From positions 248,001 through 312,000 of the forward strand of contig CADCXA010000007.1 in the NCBI GenBank assembly GCA_902806565.1: a stretch of 64,000 nt of DNA. Direction: 5' to 3'. Made by a program: the position numbers and the translations under genes. The DNA is from Hypoxylon rubiginosum. Lineage: Eukaryota; Ascomycota; Sordariomycetes; Xylariales; Hypoxylaceae. A model generated the notes under the pieces. That model was not told the DNA's origin. It searched no databases and saw only the letters and a list, made by a program, of their open reading frames with translations. Position 1 is the first letter of the stretch, and every line of letters starts with the position of its first letter. This document shows positions 9,658 to 20,840 of this stretch, in pieces.

Positions 9658-11558
9658 AGTGGTGTTGCTTGCTCGCCTTGAACATAATAAGTTGTCATCT
9701 GCGAAAACGTTTCTTTGGAGAAGTTGTGCAGCTTTTTCGGATGCTGGAATGTTATGACATTGAAATTGCTCATTTCCTATGGAATCCCAGACGCCCGGGA
9801 AGCTTTGGAGGGGTAGCAACTATGTCAGCCTGACAGCCAGGACAGCCCAGCCCAGGCGCAGTCCACAAATACCCGTCATCTGGCTGGGATCCCGTCTCAC
9901 ATAAACTACAACCCATTTTAATCTTAATATTCAATTACGCTCACTACGTCATCTTTCACTTAGAAGGTAAGTATAATAAAAGTATTATTAGAGAAAATAA
10001 AAGAGATCTAGAACTGCTAGAGAACTACTAGCATAGCAGGGGTAGCATCTGATAAATCATCGCTTAAGGCTCTTCCAAACACTGGCGAATCAAATACGCT
10101 TTGAAGAAACTTCTCTACAATTTCATTTTTAATTTTCATGTCCATGTGAGTCATTCCTAAGCCAGAATAATGGAGTCCGTTGGGTTTCCTTGCATAGGTA
10201 CACATACATCACTTGTAAGTTGCGTGGCCAATTAACAGATACTATAAGAGACGTCTCGCAGTTTTCAATTTTCAACTAAAGCCCCAAACCAGCCTTTATA
10301 AGCCGTTGTAATGGATCCCTCCAACTTCTGCTCCCTGCTTCAAGTGTTCGGTGAAAGCAGTGTAATTACGATAGCCGCAATCCCCTTTGACCAGAACTAT
10401 CCAAAGGCACAGCCGCGTATCGTGTCCAAGTAAGAGCCAGACAACTAGGTTTTCGCGAACAGACTACAAATAACTAGTTAACAGGTATCAAAAGACGCCT
10501 CTCTTTTTTCAATTTTACGCAACTCGATCGAATACCAGTTTCTTATGAGTTCCAAGCCGGTCTAACACATGGTAAAGTCGTATCGGGTTGGATCCGAGCC
10601 TGCTGCTTACCGAGTGCCTATTGTCAGAGAAGAACAACAGCAATGGCCCTTCAACGTCCCGTCCGTACTAGTGAGGCTATGCTCCAAATGCATCATCGAG
10701 ATCACTGCAACCAGTCGTAGACTCGGAATCAACAGATGCAGAGCTGACTGCAGGAGGATCCTAGAAGACTCGACCAATCAGCAGATATTTTAGAACACCT
10801 CTTTACAATTTTCGATTTAAATTTTTTGTAGGATCCGATCTAGCTGAGCCGTGATAATGGGTTTTTCTATTTTCTCTCGACGTGTATCAGTCAATTAAAT
10901 GAGAGGCATGCTTAAACTCGGCATCAATGAGATACGCCCCCCTTTCGCGCCGAGTGCTCAGTCAAGTCACTCAACCTACATCAAAGCAGATCAAGTCTCA
11001 GGATCTTTAGTCGGAATAATCATTCTAGGGCTCCATCATAGCCAATGATGTTTCTCTCATTGGTAGGCAACCCTTAACTAAAATGGCTACCGCTTGTTCC
11101 TGAATATTATAGACGGGCGGGCAAAGTATTTAGTAGATAGGTATGACTACATATGTATATCCAACCTGTCATCCTGGGCTGCATAGGGTGGCTACCCAAG
11201 ACATACGGTATCAACCAATCAACAGATACTAAAAGACACCCTTCCGTAATTTTAGGTTTCAATCTCGACACTAATGCAAAAGAAACCAACTTTTGCTAAG
11301 CCATAATAATGGATACTTACGCCTCCCCCCGAAGGGGGCGTGGGTGTGTTCAACCCGCGCAAGTAAGGTCTATGAGTTTAAGATCTCTATGTCTCACCAA
11401 TCAACGCATCCTGGGATTTGATATTCCACGATCAGTATCCAACAAGTTATAATAAGTACATCAGTACGACCAGTTCTATCTTATAGTTCTCCAAGGTGGT
11501 ACCGTGAAAGGTCCAAAGGCGAAGACCATAACAAGCTGTCAGAGGTACTTGCCAATAG
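9658..11558. other. Intergenic region with degenerate repeats
   Basis: No convincing gene is present. The region carries ATG16's promoter at its left end and, from about 10.2 to 11.4 kb, a series of diverged direct repeats (separate entry). A GC hairpin, CCCCC-loop-GGGGG, lies at about 11320-11340. Small ORFs here are short, scattered and unlike known proteins. Confidence 0.5.
10225..11420 (+). repeat. Four to five degenerate direct repeats (CCAATCAACAGATACTAAAAG core)
   Basis: A core reading roughly CCAATYAACAGATAYTAAAAGAC, then a pyrimidine tract and CAATTTT, occurs at about 10228, 10474, 10774 and 11214, with a truncated fifth start (CACCAATCAACGCATC) at 11395. Several copies are followed 70-85 bp later by a second shared word, AAGCC-n-TAATGGATCC (about 10300, 10843, 11297). 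Spacing is irregular (246, 300 and 440 bp). Copies differ by many substitutions, several of them C/T or A/G transitions, which is compatible with RIP or old age. I cannot identify the source element. Confidence 0.55.
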
Positions 11559-12743
11559 TCATTCATCCCAAAGAACATGAGATATACTCTGGCCGTCAGG
11601 TAGAGTAATATCCGTAGTCCATGTAGCCAGCGGCCGCTGATCATTGATAATGCCCGTCTCGGGATCCCTTGGGAACACAATTAACCGCCCCGGTACGCTG
11701 TACTGGTTGGCAACCGCAAACAGCGTCCCATCCTTGCTGATGGCAAATGTCCGTGGCCATAAGCCTCCAGATGCCGTGAGCCCTATAAGCGAGAGACTAC
11801 CGGTCTCGAAGTCGACGCTATAAGAGACGATCGTGTCGCTGGCCTCTCCTTGATATAAACTTCGGCCGTCGTCCCGCGTGGAGAGAACGAGGTGCTTCCC
11901 ATCCTCCGCTATGGCGATCTCCGACGGCAGTGCCACACCCGAAGCATCGCCGAAGCCGGTCTGGTACGCGCTGTCGTTATAAAACTGCCTGAACCCGAGC
12001 GTGCCGTCCTCTTCGTACAGCACCTCGAACCCGTGTAGCGAGTTGGTGAGCTCGCCCAGGACGTAGAAGAACGTCTTGCTGGTGCCCTCAACGAAGACGC
12101 CGTGGCGCGGTCCGTTTCCGGGTTCCGTGAAGTGCGCGCCCAGCTCGACTAGCCGGTCGTCCCACCCGATGGAATACGTCCGCAGGGCGTCGGCGCCCCG
12201 ATCCATAACGACGACGAATTTCCCCGTCGGGTCGGCAACGATGCCGTGCTCGTACGGCTTGTCTTGGAGAGTCGAATTGGGACCGGGCTTGTCCATGAAG
12301 TAGTGGAAGCTCTGAAGCTCTACCAGGTTGCTCGGGTCTGACGTATCGAGGACAGAGACTGAACCTCCAGCATAATGAGCTAGGCCGAGGCGGTTAGGGG
12401 CATAAAAGGTCGATTGCGCCGGACCGTAGTCCGTTGTGATGTTGTCGAGTACTGAAAGCGACTCCTTGGAAAGCGATGCGACTGAGCCGGCGTTGGCAAT
12501 GGTATAAGCTTCGTTCATGCAGAACAGCGTGCCCGTTGCTTGGTCGAGTCCCAGCCAGCCCGGGTTAGATCCGCATTCCAACGTAGAACTGACTTCCTGT
12601 AAAGTGTAGCTCCCATCGACGTTATCAGTGAAAGATAGACGGAACACGGGGCCGGCGTAGCTGGCCACGTAGAGAACTTTTGCGGCCGCCATGCTGACGC
12701 CAGCAAGCCCCATGGCAGAGAGAAATATATGCTTCATACTCAT
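11559..12743 (-). CDS. Secreted lactonase-like seven-bladed beta-propeller protein
   Basis: A single exon of 394 aa from ATG 12743 (MSMKHIFLS); the longer open frame begins at TTG and is not preferred. Residues 1-about 23 form a signal peptide ending AMGLAGVSMAAA, so the product is probably exported. The rest resembles the lactonase / 3-carboxy-cis,cis-muconate cyclase family (PF10282-type): repeated blade motifs such as NPGWLGLD, NRLGLAHYAGGSVSVLD, PYEHGIVADPTGKFVVVMDRGAD, GNGPRHGVFV and WPRTFAISKDGTLFAVANQ. Intracellular relatives hydrolyse or form lactones in sugar or aromatic catabolism; the exported fungal members have mostly unproven substrates. Possible N-glycosylation sites include N-I-T and N-S-T. 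It is divergent from the epoxide hydrolase across 1.15 kb. Confidence 0.88.
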   Translation of the reverse strand: MSMKHIFLSAMGLAGVSMAAAKVLYVASYAGPVFRLSFTDNVDGSYTLQEVSSTLECGSNPGWLGLDQATGTLFCMNEAYTIANAGSVASLSKESLSVLDNITTDYGPAQSTFYAPNRLGLAHYAGGSVSVLDTSDPSNLVELQSFHYFMDKPGPNSTLQDKPYEHGIVADPTGKFVVVMDRGADALRTYSIGWDDRLVELGAHFTEPGNGPRHGVFVEGTSKTFFYVLGELTNSLHGFEVLYEEDGTLGFRQFYNDSAYQTGFGDASGVALPSEIAIAEDGKHLVLSTRDDGRSLYQGEASDTIVSYSVDFETGSLSLIGLTASGGLWPRTFAISKDGTLFAVANQYSVPGRLIVFPRDPETGIINDQRPLATWTTDITLPDGQSISHVLWDE

Positions 12744-13893
12744 TGCGCACCGCCTATCCAAATCATAAAGTTAGGGTAATTAGGGAGCGGTCTGGATGGA
12801 TACTGATTTAGAAGAGTAAAATAATTTCATCTCTGAGAACATAGCCGTTCACCTGTGCCTCAGCTTCGAGAGACCCGATTCTACTAATACTCTTCGAGAT
12901 CATGGCTATCACACCGCTTCTGGCTTGGCATCTGACATCGCACAGATATGGGCTAGAAGCAAAATATAGGTAAGCAAGAGCACAAACGAGAAGGGATATT
13001 GTGTAGGGGTAGGGTAGTATAGGAGGTGTATGTTAGAGTTGGTATCATTTTGCTACTGAACCTCAGCGGTGGTAGTAAAGCTGTGATTGACCTCGGAAGT
13101 CATATTGACCCTTCCAGAGCACAGTTACGAAGAAGCAGAGTTAGAATTATAAAATGAAATGCATTAACGTCAACACTATATCAAATTATCTACATCGTGT
13201 TTACATCCGAAATTTTTATCTTAGGAGTTTATATTCATGTCGGCGCAGATATGGAGAAGAGCGTCGATCGGATTTGACTGCGAACGCCGTCCGGACGGCT
13301 TGTCAGCAGCTTAATCAGCGCTTTATTTCCGTGCCCCTTGCATGCTTTCTACTACGTCAAGGATGGTAGTAGGTAGGCTCATCAAGGCCTAGTTACTTGG
13401 CTACGTTCGGCCACGGGATAGATCAGGAGCCCGAATCATCACCAAGGTCTCATCCGTCGCGCCCTATTGATTCCCCTTGCATAAAAGCCCATATAAATTA
13501 CGTGACTACCATGGCAAATGTTCGTTGGAGTAGTAGAGTTAGATAATTCTATGGTCGGAGACGGATGCATTTATGTATCATAACGTTACTCGACATCAAC
13601 GCACCTCCACGTATTGAAATTATGATAATCCGGAAATATCACTACCTAACCCGTCCTTCCGCTTGGCCTCTTGATCCGGGTTAAGTTTTAAAAAGTGGTA
13701 ACCTGTGGATAAGCCCCAAAAACTTTGATTGTGACTTCGTGTATAAGAAGGGCCTGAAGTGCTTCGTGGTAGCTCTACCTTGGACTGCATCAGACAGGTT
13801 AACTTGCAGCAGATTCATCACCAAGTAACACCTTAAAGACCCTAGGAGATTTCTCAAGATATAACTCAAAGTAGCCTCAGTTGACATCTAATC
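12744..13893. promoter_or_regulatory. Shared divergent promoter region, lactonase-like / epoxide hydrolase
   Basis: The two genes are transcribed away from each other from this 1.15-kb interval. It holds no supportable ORF. I see no strong palindrome or repeat that names a regulator. Confidence 0.5.
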
Positions 13894-15159
13894 ATGGCAG
13901 CGTTCGCAAAACTTCCGGCAACCGCCAAGACGCAGCCGACTCCTTTCACTGCATCAACTCCAGAGAGCGAGCTCAACGAGTTTAAAGAACTGCTGAAGCT
14001 ATCCAAAGTCGGAAAGGAAACGTACGAAAGCACGCAGAAAGATCGCAAGTACGGCATCACGTCCGACTGGCTGGCAGAGGCTAAGGCGCAATGGGAGAAA
14101 TTCGACTGGTAGGTTCTCGAAACACGATATGAATGAAGAAAGGAGGCTAATTTGAAGAATTCTAGGCGTAAGGTTGAGGACGAGATCAACTCGTTCCCGA
14201 ACTATACCGCCAAGGTCGAAGAGTCTGGGGATACCTTTGACATCCACTTCGCGGCGCTATTCTCCGAGCGAACGGACGCGACTCCTATTATCATGCTCCA
14301 CGGGTGGCCGGGGAGTTTCTTGGAGTTTTTACCCATCTTGAAACTCCTAAAGGGCAAATACACACCGCAGACACTACCGTATCATATCATCGTGCCCTCC
14401 CTACCGGGCTACGCATATTCGTCGCCGCCACCGTTGCACCGAGACTTCCGGCTGGAGAACTGCGCCGAGATCGTGGACAACCTGATGGTAGGCCTAGGCT
14501 TCGGTGACGGATACGTCGTCCAGGGCGGCGACGTAGGCAGCATGGTGGGCAGGGTCCTCGGCGCCCTGCAGCCCCGCGCGAAGGCCGTGCACCTGAACTT
14601 CTGCGTCGTGCCGGACCCGGGCGACGACGTCCCGGCGGCGGACGTCGACGAGGCGGAAAGGGCGGGCCTGCTCCGAGGACAGGCGTTCCTGCGCCTCGCG
14701 ACCTCCTACGCCTTCCAGCACGCGACGAAGCCCAGCACGGTCGGGCTCGCGCTGTCCGCGAGCCCGCTGTCGCTGCTCGCCTGGATCGGCGAGAAGTTCC
14801 TCGACTGGACGGACGAAGACCCGCCGCTCGATACTATCCTCGCGTCCGTGACGCTGTACTGGTTCACGGGGTGCTACCCGACGTCCCTCTGGCCGTACCG
14901 GCGGCTGTTCGGGCCCGGCGCCGGCGCCGGCATCCACGAGAACCCGGCCTGGCGCATCGACGGGAAGCCGCTCGGGTACTCGTGGTTCCCCAAGGAGCTG
15001 GCGCCGACGCCGCGGGCGTGGGTGGCGACGACGGGCAACCTCGTGTTCTCGCGCCAGCACCGGAGCGGCGGGCACTTCGCCGCGATGGAGCGGCCCGAGG
15101 TCTTGCTCCAGGACGTGGAGGACTTTGTTGCGCAGGTCTGGCCTAGACCTGAGGCTTGA
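13894..15159 (+). CDS. Epoxide hydrolase (EHN + alpha/beta hydrolase)
   Basis: Two exons, 13894-14108 and 14166-15159, joined by a 57-nt intron (GTAGGT..TAG, codon TG|G) give 402 aa. The N-terminal part is the epoxide-hydrolase N-terminal domain (DWLAEAKAQWEKFDWRKVEDEIN). The hydrolase core shows the oxyanion motif HGWPGS (117-122), the nucleophile in QGGDVGS (Asp194), the lid-proximal GYSWFPKEL and the catalytic His in SGGHFAAMERP (His375). The family opens epoxides to diols through a covalent ester on the Asp, in detoxification or secondary metabolism; the substrate cannot be told. No signal peptide is evident. Exon 2 from about 14.5 kb is very GC-rich, so antisense frames look open; these are shadows. 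Confidence 0.93.
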
Positions 15160-18100
15160 TACATGCAGTTACTAAGGGGAAAGGGCTTAGCTTTACTTAC
15201 ACAAGAATGTCATAAGGCTCTAACGCTAGGCCCGTTGTAAATCTTTAATTGATCATCTCCGTCTCAGCCTCAATAGCCTATCTGCAAGTGTGCACCAGCC
15301 AAACATTACACGTCGATATCTCGCGAGGCAGGACCTTCGGGTTCGGACATGACCAGGCCGATGGGGCGGCCACGGGCCTGGAATTCCGTGTTTCACGTTT
15401 TTTTCCCTTCGCCTCCAACATTGAGTGAGGCAAAAAGAAACATGGCGCCGACCACGTCATCAACATTGCTTTGTCACTTGCTGCTTAGTGTATGGCACAT
15501 GCCATCCTCCGAGTTATACGGGATCGAGTAGATTGAGAACCTTGGAACCTCTTTATGGCGCAATTCGTATTTTTCCCGATTCAAGTGCTGAACGAGAAGG
15601 CTTTGCGGCCGGTCGACTTTCCCAGTTGGGGGTTAATTGGATGCGTATATAAGGCAGGGATACGCGGTCGGACCACAGGAGAGACGCGGTTCGATAATAT
15701 AAGCCGAAATAATACCTATAGGCCGTCTACTATGACAGTATAGGAACATACATAGCTAGAACTTGATATTGGAGAATATTGGAGAAATATAATATTTAAA
15801 GGGGCATCATTCAGCACTAGAAAACTCCCTACCTGTAGGTACCTCCTTTCCTACTGTAGAGAAAAGGTTCTGGCGATCTCGGAATCTCGTGGCCAAAGTA
15901 AGATCGCGGAGGCGGATGCGGCCCCCATTATCAAATATCAAGGAGTAAGCCTGTTCGGAACGCCCGTCCTAGGAAAATTTCTTCAGTGGCTTGATCCCGG
16001 CCGCCGGCCCAGGTAGATCAATGCCGGACACGCTAATTTACCGAAATTAATTAAACCAAAAGAGTCATCGTGAGTTGGTGCAAAGGTATATGTAGCAATC
16101 TAACTGTGGCGCATTATGAGGGCGGCTTGCAGTAGCAGAGTAGATACTGCACTTTTCTGCTGCACTGTCATAGCGCTGCTTCGGTCTGTTGGACGGTACC
16201 TAGGCCATTATTGAATTTCTCCTGTCGGAATGGATCAAGGAAGGACCCCTAACAAGCTCCTCTTTACCTAGGCAGAATACGGAGTTTTTAATTGGCAAAA
16301 CCTGTCAAGTCGAAGACAGTGGGCTCTAGTCCACGATAAGTCTAGGGGACTGCCGGAATTGGGAATGGAGTTTTAGGTAATAGATAATGGACCCGGCTAC
16401 GAGGTAAATGATGTCATGTCGGACTACGATCTTGGTTATGCTAGCTCGTACTATGTAATAAATCAAGATGGCGCCGGCAGATGATGGAATTCTCGAATGC
16501 TAAAATTGTTCTGGTCTTGAACAATTGTGGAAAGATTTCTCTTATGGGGGTTGAATCTCCTTTGCTCCCTTTACTCCTTTTCGTATAGTTCGGACCAAGT
16601 CTGGTAATGGTAATAGTCTAAGTAGGTAAGAGAACGCCCTCAGAGACAGTGAAGGAGATAGGGAGAATGTGTTGCATCTGCTATTGGCATCGATGTTGAA
16701 CGATGTTAAAAAGGGATTACCGTATTAGGAAGATACCTCGTACTAAGTACCTAAGTACCTAAGTACTCTCATAACCAAGTACGTGCAGCGGGGTCGTCTT
16801 GTGGCTTGCTGAAACGAAGTGAGGTCAATTTAAGACAACTGATTGGCCAAACGCGTAAATTTAGCATAACAAAGGAGAAACGCGGCGACGCGCCCTCGTC
16901 TTCCAATCAGATGATAGTCGCTCGGGGTCAGATCGACTTCGTGCCAATTCTCGTCCATTTTTGCAGCGCAAACGTGTGACCCTCGCAGCCCTCGCAACCA
17001 ATCATCCTCGGTCCATTTCATCAATGTTAAACGCGTACTATAGTACTGTTGTCAACTATCGTTCAGTCATATCTGCTAAAGAATTGGAAAAGTAATTGGT
17101 GTGACGGGAGGGTCTCGGGGCAACGAACAGAGAAAAGAATTAAGTCTTCTTGAGTTGAGCATTTACCTTTAGTTGGTCCCAGCGCTATTTGATGCGTTTG
17201 CATTAACCTACCACCCTACTGGATGTTGGCCCGCCCACTTCTTACGGTTACTTACAAGTTTTCATAACCACAGCTTGCAGCTCTTCTTGTTTCTTGCCTA
17301 GCATATTGCATTTGGCAAGTCATTTCGCACTGCACTGCACTGCATAGCCCATCTATTCCGTACATTAGGGTACATATGTATGTACATACATATATGTACA
17401 ATACCTCGTTGGGTACATCTCGCAGGGACCCGGCCTGTTTGCAAGACCCCATCGCTAATCCAACCATAGCCATTAACCACATAAGGAAACCACATAAGGA
17501 AATCCATCAAGCTTATCCTCGTCCATCTTTCAGTACAATCCCACCAAGCCCACCCGTGAAAAAACGACCAGGATTCGGTTCGACATTCCTTGCAACTTAC
17601 AAACAGGCAAGTCTGGCAGTCATCAAGTCTCTCTTTAAAACAACCTTGTCAGAACTTGCCAGGAACTTGGCCATGGTTGTGTCAGCTCACGACGCTATCG
17701 TCCAATCCTCTTCTGCTCTTGTGCACTTTCACTTATATCCGTCTACCCAAGGCGGGTCTGCCTAAGTGGATCAACTGCTGAGTTGGCTTTCTTCTCTCGC
17801 CAATCCCGTCTCGAGTTCTACCGACTCCATTAACCCCATTCGCTCTCTTCTTCTCTGGAGTCTGGCCCAGGCCCTGGTTCAATCTATCCTGTCTGCCCCG
17901 TGTGCCGGCCCTGCAGCGTTCGCCAGTCTTAACACTTAGCACACACCACATACCACACACCACACCACACACGCTCTTTGACCTAACCTAACCAAAGGCC
18001 TGTGACGCCCGCATAGCCATAGCCATAGCCTTAGCCTTAGCCATAACCATACCCAACCGGCCAAGGTTGGAGACTTGAATGCATTCTACGCATCCGCTAT

Positions 18101-18394
18101 CTCGATCCCCCACGAATGTGCCTTTTGGTCCCCTTTCCCCCCTCTTCTTCTCTTCTCCCATTGATCCCTTTCCCATCCATCATCATTCTTTCCCATAGCC
18201 ATAGTCGCAAACATCAGATCCGATACTATCTTTCAGAGCCTCCGAATCGGCTATCGAGAATATCGTTATTTGAGCTTTACGACATCGGTTCACATTTAAG
18301 ACCTTTTTGATCTAGGCACGTCAATTGCCTGATACCTGGCGCGCCACAAGTCACCCTTGCTTCGTGGCTCCACAGCTAATTAAAGTCGCCCAAG
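15160..18394. other. Intergenic region upstream of the forkhead gene
   Basis: About 3.2 kb with no clear gene. It holds TACCTAAGTACCTAAGTACC repeats at 16741-16768, an AT-rich palindromic tract of TACATA units at 17369-17398, and from about 17.4 kb a pyrimidine-rich sequence likely to be promoter and 5' leader of the forkhead gene. Short CACACCACAC and CCATAGCC runs occur at 17938-17970 and 18010-18050. One 63-codon ORF at 16830-17021 is listed separately. Confidence 0.5.
16830..17021 (-). CDS. Possible small ORF, 63 aa, unknown
   Basis: From ATG 17021 the frame reads MKWTEDDWLRGLRGSHV and continues through ENWHEVDLTPSDYHLIGRRG to a stop at 16830. Its amino-acid mix (acidic and aromatic residues, few rare residues) is more protein-like than the other ORFs in this gap. 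I recognise no family, see no flanking splice signals and no domain. It could be a small gene, a relic exon or chance. Confidence 0.2.
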   Translation of the reverse strand: MKWTEDDWLRGLRGSHVCAAKMDENWHEVDLTPSDYHLIGRRGRVAAFLLCYAKFTRLANQLS

Positions 18395-18490
18395 GTAAGT
18401 TCTGCATACTAGATGGCCCCATTCTCACCACAAGTCTCTCAGAGAAGCGGAGAGCGAATCTAACCTCCTGACGAGCTACTACATTATCAG
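18395..18490 (+). other. Predicted 5'UTR intron of the forkhead gene
   Basis: A consensus donor (AAG|GTAAGT) at 18395, branch-like CTAAC and CTGAC words and an acceptor ATTATCAG ending at 18490 define a 96-nt intron, 94 bp before the start codon. No coding frame crosses it, so it would lie in the leader. Confidence 0.55.
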
Positions 18491-18584
18491 TCATACGTCT
18501 CTTGTACCTGCTTTCTCAGCTAATATCAGAAACAACCAGAACAGTATTGTATAGTAACGAACCAACTTAAATCTATCGGTCGAC

Positions 18585-20840
18585 ATGGCCAAACCGTGGC
18601 GTTGGACGGCCAAAACTGAGCCACTACAAATATTCCAAGACGAAAACTATGATCAGCCAGCGCCTTCAATCAGCCGAGCCCCGATGCCCTCCGTCGGCAG
18701 ACAGTCTTCTCCTCGTCAAGCACTTCAAAATTCGAATGGAAACGTGATATTCAACCCGCCGAATGGATATGCGAAGCAGCACTCGCCATTCAAGCCGAGT
18801 GGTCGCGCAACGGCCTCTTTGGCTCCTCTCAAGTCAGCGCACGGCAATAAGCTCAACGCCGTATCAATGCGACCCCCCTCATCGCACGAGCAAGCGACAG
18901 ATTCGATGCAGAAGAAACAGCCGATGATGTCGAGATTTAAGACGGTTGCTCAGAAGCCCCCGACGATGGAGTCAAGCGCGAGTTTCGGAAAGGAGAATAT
19001 TCATCCGACCTTATACCCGGCACCCGCTGCGCCGACCTTCAGTCTGAACTTGCCTGGCAATTACTACCAAAATGCGCCGCCAAGGAAGCGCGCATTACTC
19101 GAAGCCGCGCCGATTCAGGACTCGAGACCGTCAAAGAGAGCTAAGACGAATGAATCTATCCTTCCGCCCCCGAATTCATTTCCGATTATCCACGACGACG
19201 GCACGAAACCTCCTCACAGCTATGCTCAACTCATTGGAATGGCTATCTTACGTTCTCCCCAAAGACGTCTTACCCTCTCGCAGATCTACAAGTGGATTTC
19301 GGACAACTATTCCTTCTACAGTGCCAACGACGCCGGCTGGCAAAACAGTATTCGGCATAACCTGTCTCTTAACAAGGCGTTTATCAAACAAGAACGACCG
19401 AAGGATGACCCGGGAAAAGGCAACTATTGGGCGATTGAGTCTGGAATGGAACAGCAATTCATGCGAGAAAGGCCGAGCAGGAAGTCGAATGCAAACATGG
19501 AGAACGCCCCTTTCATGACCAATCGCGTCGAGCCTCCGCATCCCGAGTCTATCGCTTTCGCAGATGGCCTTCCGTCTCTACCTCCGGTCTTTTCATCCCA
19601 AATGCACCCAGGCACTCATGATTTAATGCCTTCTCAACCCCCGGTCCAGATCGGACCTGAGGTGTCGTCGGATGCTACCATTCCGCTCTCCGACAACGTC
19701 GGCCCAGAAGAGCAACCTGACAAGACGCAAGAACACGAGTTACCCGCAGATGGCGGCATATATTCACCTCTGCCTGCCGCAATGCACTCATCTCCCCCTG
19801 TTCCTCGTCGTCTGGAAGCTCGCAGCAATACTCCGCCTCCTGTTATGAGAGAACTTCCTTCCTCTGGTTCCCGCAAACGTAGCCATAAGCGGAAGTATGC
19901 CTCCATGGATGCCTCCGTCGACGACAGCGGGTATATCTCATCTTTAGAATCATCCGTCATGCGCAAGGGTAACCGACTGCTAAGTTCGGGAACCGATCGC
20001 CCTCGAATCAAGAGAGGACGAGCCGAGGAGGAGATTGCACGACTTCGTGCTTCGTCATACGACAGCCCTTCTAAAGGACGTCCGCATGATTTCGTCCCTC
20101 CGTCCTCATCACCACTGCGGCGTAATGCCGCTGGCCAAATGCTACCCCCCTTAACCCCAGCTGTTAATATGAAACTTGCTCCTCCACCTCCTGCTTCTGT
20201 GTCGCCTAATACGAATCTGCGTATGCATCGGGATAGAGTTCAGCACATGCTCAACTCACCTCTTCGCCGTGTTAGTAGCATCGACGAAGAGTACATCCCC
20301 TGGAGCCCAGCATTCCAGATGGACGACTCCTTATTCAATGTGAACGATATTGTCAACGGCTCGGCCGAATTCGACATATTCCAAGACATGTCCATGGATC
20401 CTTTCTTTTCGGCTGCGGATAATGGATCACCCCTGAAGCGCTCGGCCAAGAGAATGCGCTTTGACAGATCCAATTCCGCCAATGCACTTGGTGACCTCAC
20501 CAACTCAGTTGCTAAGAAGTCGATCACTTCTGCCCCTTTGCTCAAGGTTCCTCCGGCGCTAGGCATGTCGTACGAGACGCCTAGCAAGGTGTTCGAGGGC
20601 ATGTCTTCCCCTAGCAAACTCTTCTTGCAGTCTCCTATCAGGAACCCCTCGCCCGCTAAGAATGAGTGGATGAACCTTGAGGACTTCTGCTCCGCGCAAT
20701 TCTTTGAGGATGATGCCGAAGACGGTACAGGCATAGACATCCTCCAAGGATTCGAGAAGATCACCGGCAACCATCCCCCTTCCAAATCAGCGAAGGTCGC
20801 GAAACCGCCGCTGGGCCGTAGCTATACTACCAAGTTTTAA
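18585..20840 (+). CDS. Forkhead transcription factor (Hcm1/Sep1-like)
   Basis: A single exon of 751 aa. The forkhead DNA-binding domain spans about residues 208-295: KPPHSYAQLIGMAILRSP, then LTLSQIYKWISDNY, WQNSIRHNLSLNKAF (252-266, the recognition helix) and GKGNYWAI. There is no FHA domain, which separates it from Fkh1/Fkh2 and favours the Hcm1 (budding yeast) / Sep1 (fission yeast) group; these drive periodic transcription of mitotic and septation genes. Flanking regions are disordered, with many Ser-Pro/Thr-Pro sites suited to CDK control and basic patches (RKRA, KRAK, RKRSHKRK) that could be nuclear signals. The long conserved-looking C-terminus (NEWMNLEDFCSAQFFEDD) may be an activation segment. 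Its upstream leader is long and probably intron-containing. Confidence 0.93.
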   Translation: MAKPWRWTAKTEPLQIFQDENYDQPAPSISRAPMPSVGRQSSPRQALQNSNGNVIFNPPNGYAKQHSPFKPSGRATASLAPLKSAHGNKLNAVSMRPPSSHEQATDSMQKKQPMMSRFKTVAQKPPTMESSASFGKENIHPTLYPAPAAPTFSLNLPGNYYQNAPPRKRALLEAAPIQDSRPSKRAKTNESILPPPNSFPIIHDDGTKPPHSYAQLIGMAILRSPQRRLTLSQIYKWISDNYSFYSANDAGWQNSIRHNLSLNKAFIKQERPKDDPGKGNYWAIESGMEQQFMRERPSRKSNANMENAPFMTNRVEPPHPESIAFADGLPSLPPVFSSQMHPGTHDLMPSQPPVQIGPEVSSDATIPLSDNVGPEEQPDKTQEHELPADGGIYSPLPAAMHSSPPVPRRLEARSNTPPPVMRELPSSGSRKRSHKRKYASMDASVDDSGYISSLESSVMRKGNRLLSSGTDRPRIKRGRAEEEIARLRASSYDSPSKGRPHDFVPPSSSPLRRNAAGQMLPPLTPAVNMKLAPPPPASVSPNTNLRMHRDRVQHMLNSPLRRVSSIDEEYIPWSPAFQMDDSLFNVNDIVNGSAEFDIFQDMSMDPFFSAADNGSPLKRSAKRMRFDRSNSANALGDLTNSVAKKSITSAPLLKVPPALGMSYETPSKVFEGMSSPSKLFLQSPIRNPSPAKNEWMNLEDFCSAQFFEDDAEDGTGIDILQGFEKITGNHPPSKSAKVAKPPLGRSYTTKF

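Noticed and set aside
9886..9900. GGGATCCCGTC as part of a dispersed 5S rRNA gene
   Set aside because: The short word matches, but the flanking 5S stems and internal control region are absent.
14494..15075. 193-codon antisense frame in epoxide hydrolase exon 2
   Set aside because: Same GC-driven shadow effect; the sense frame holds the catalytic motifs.
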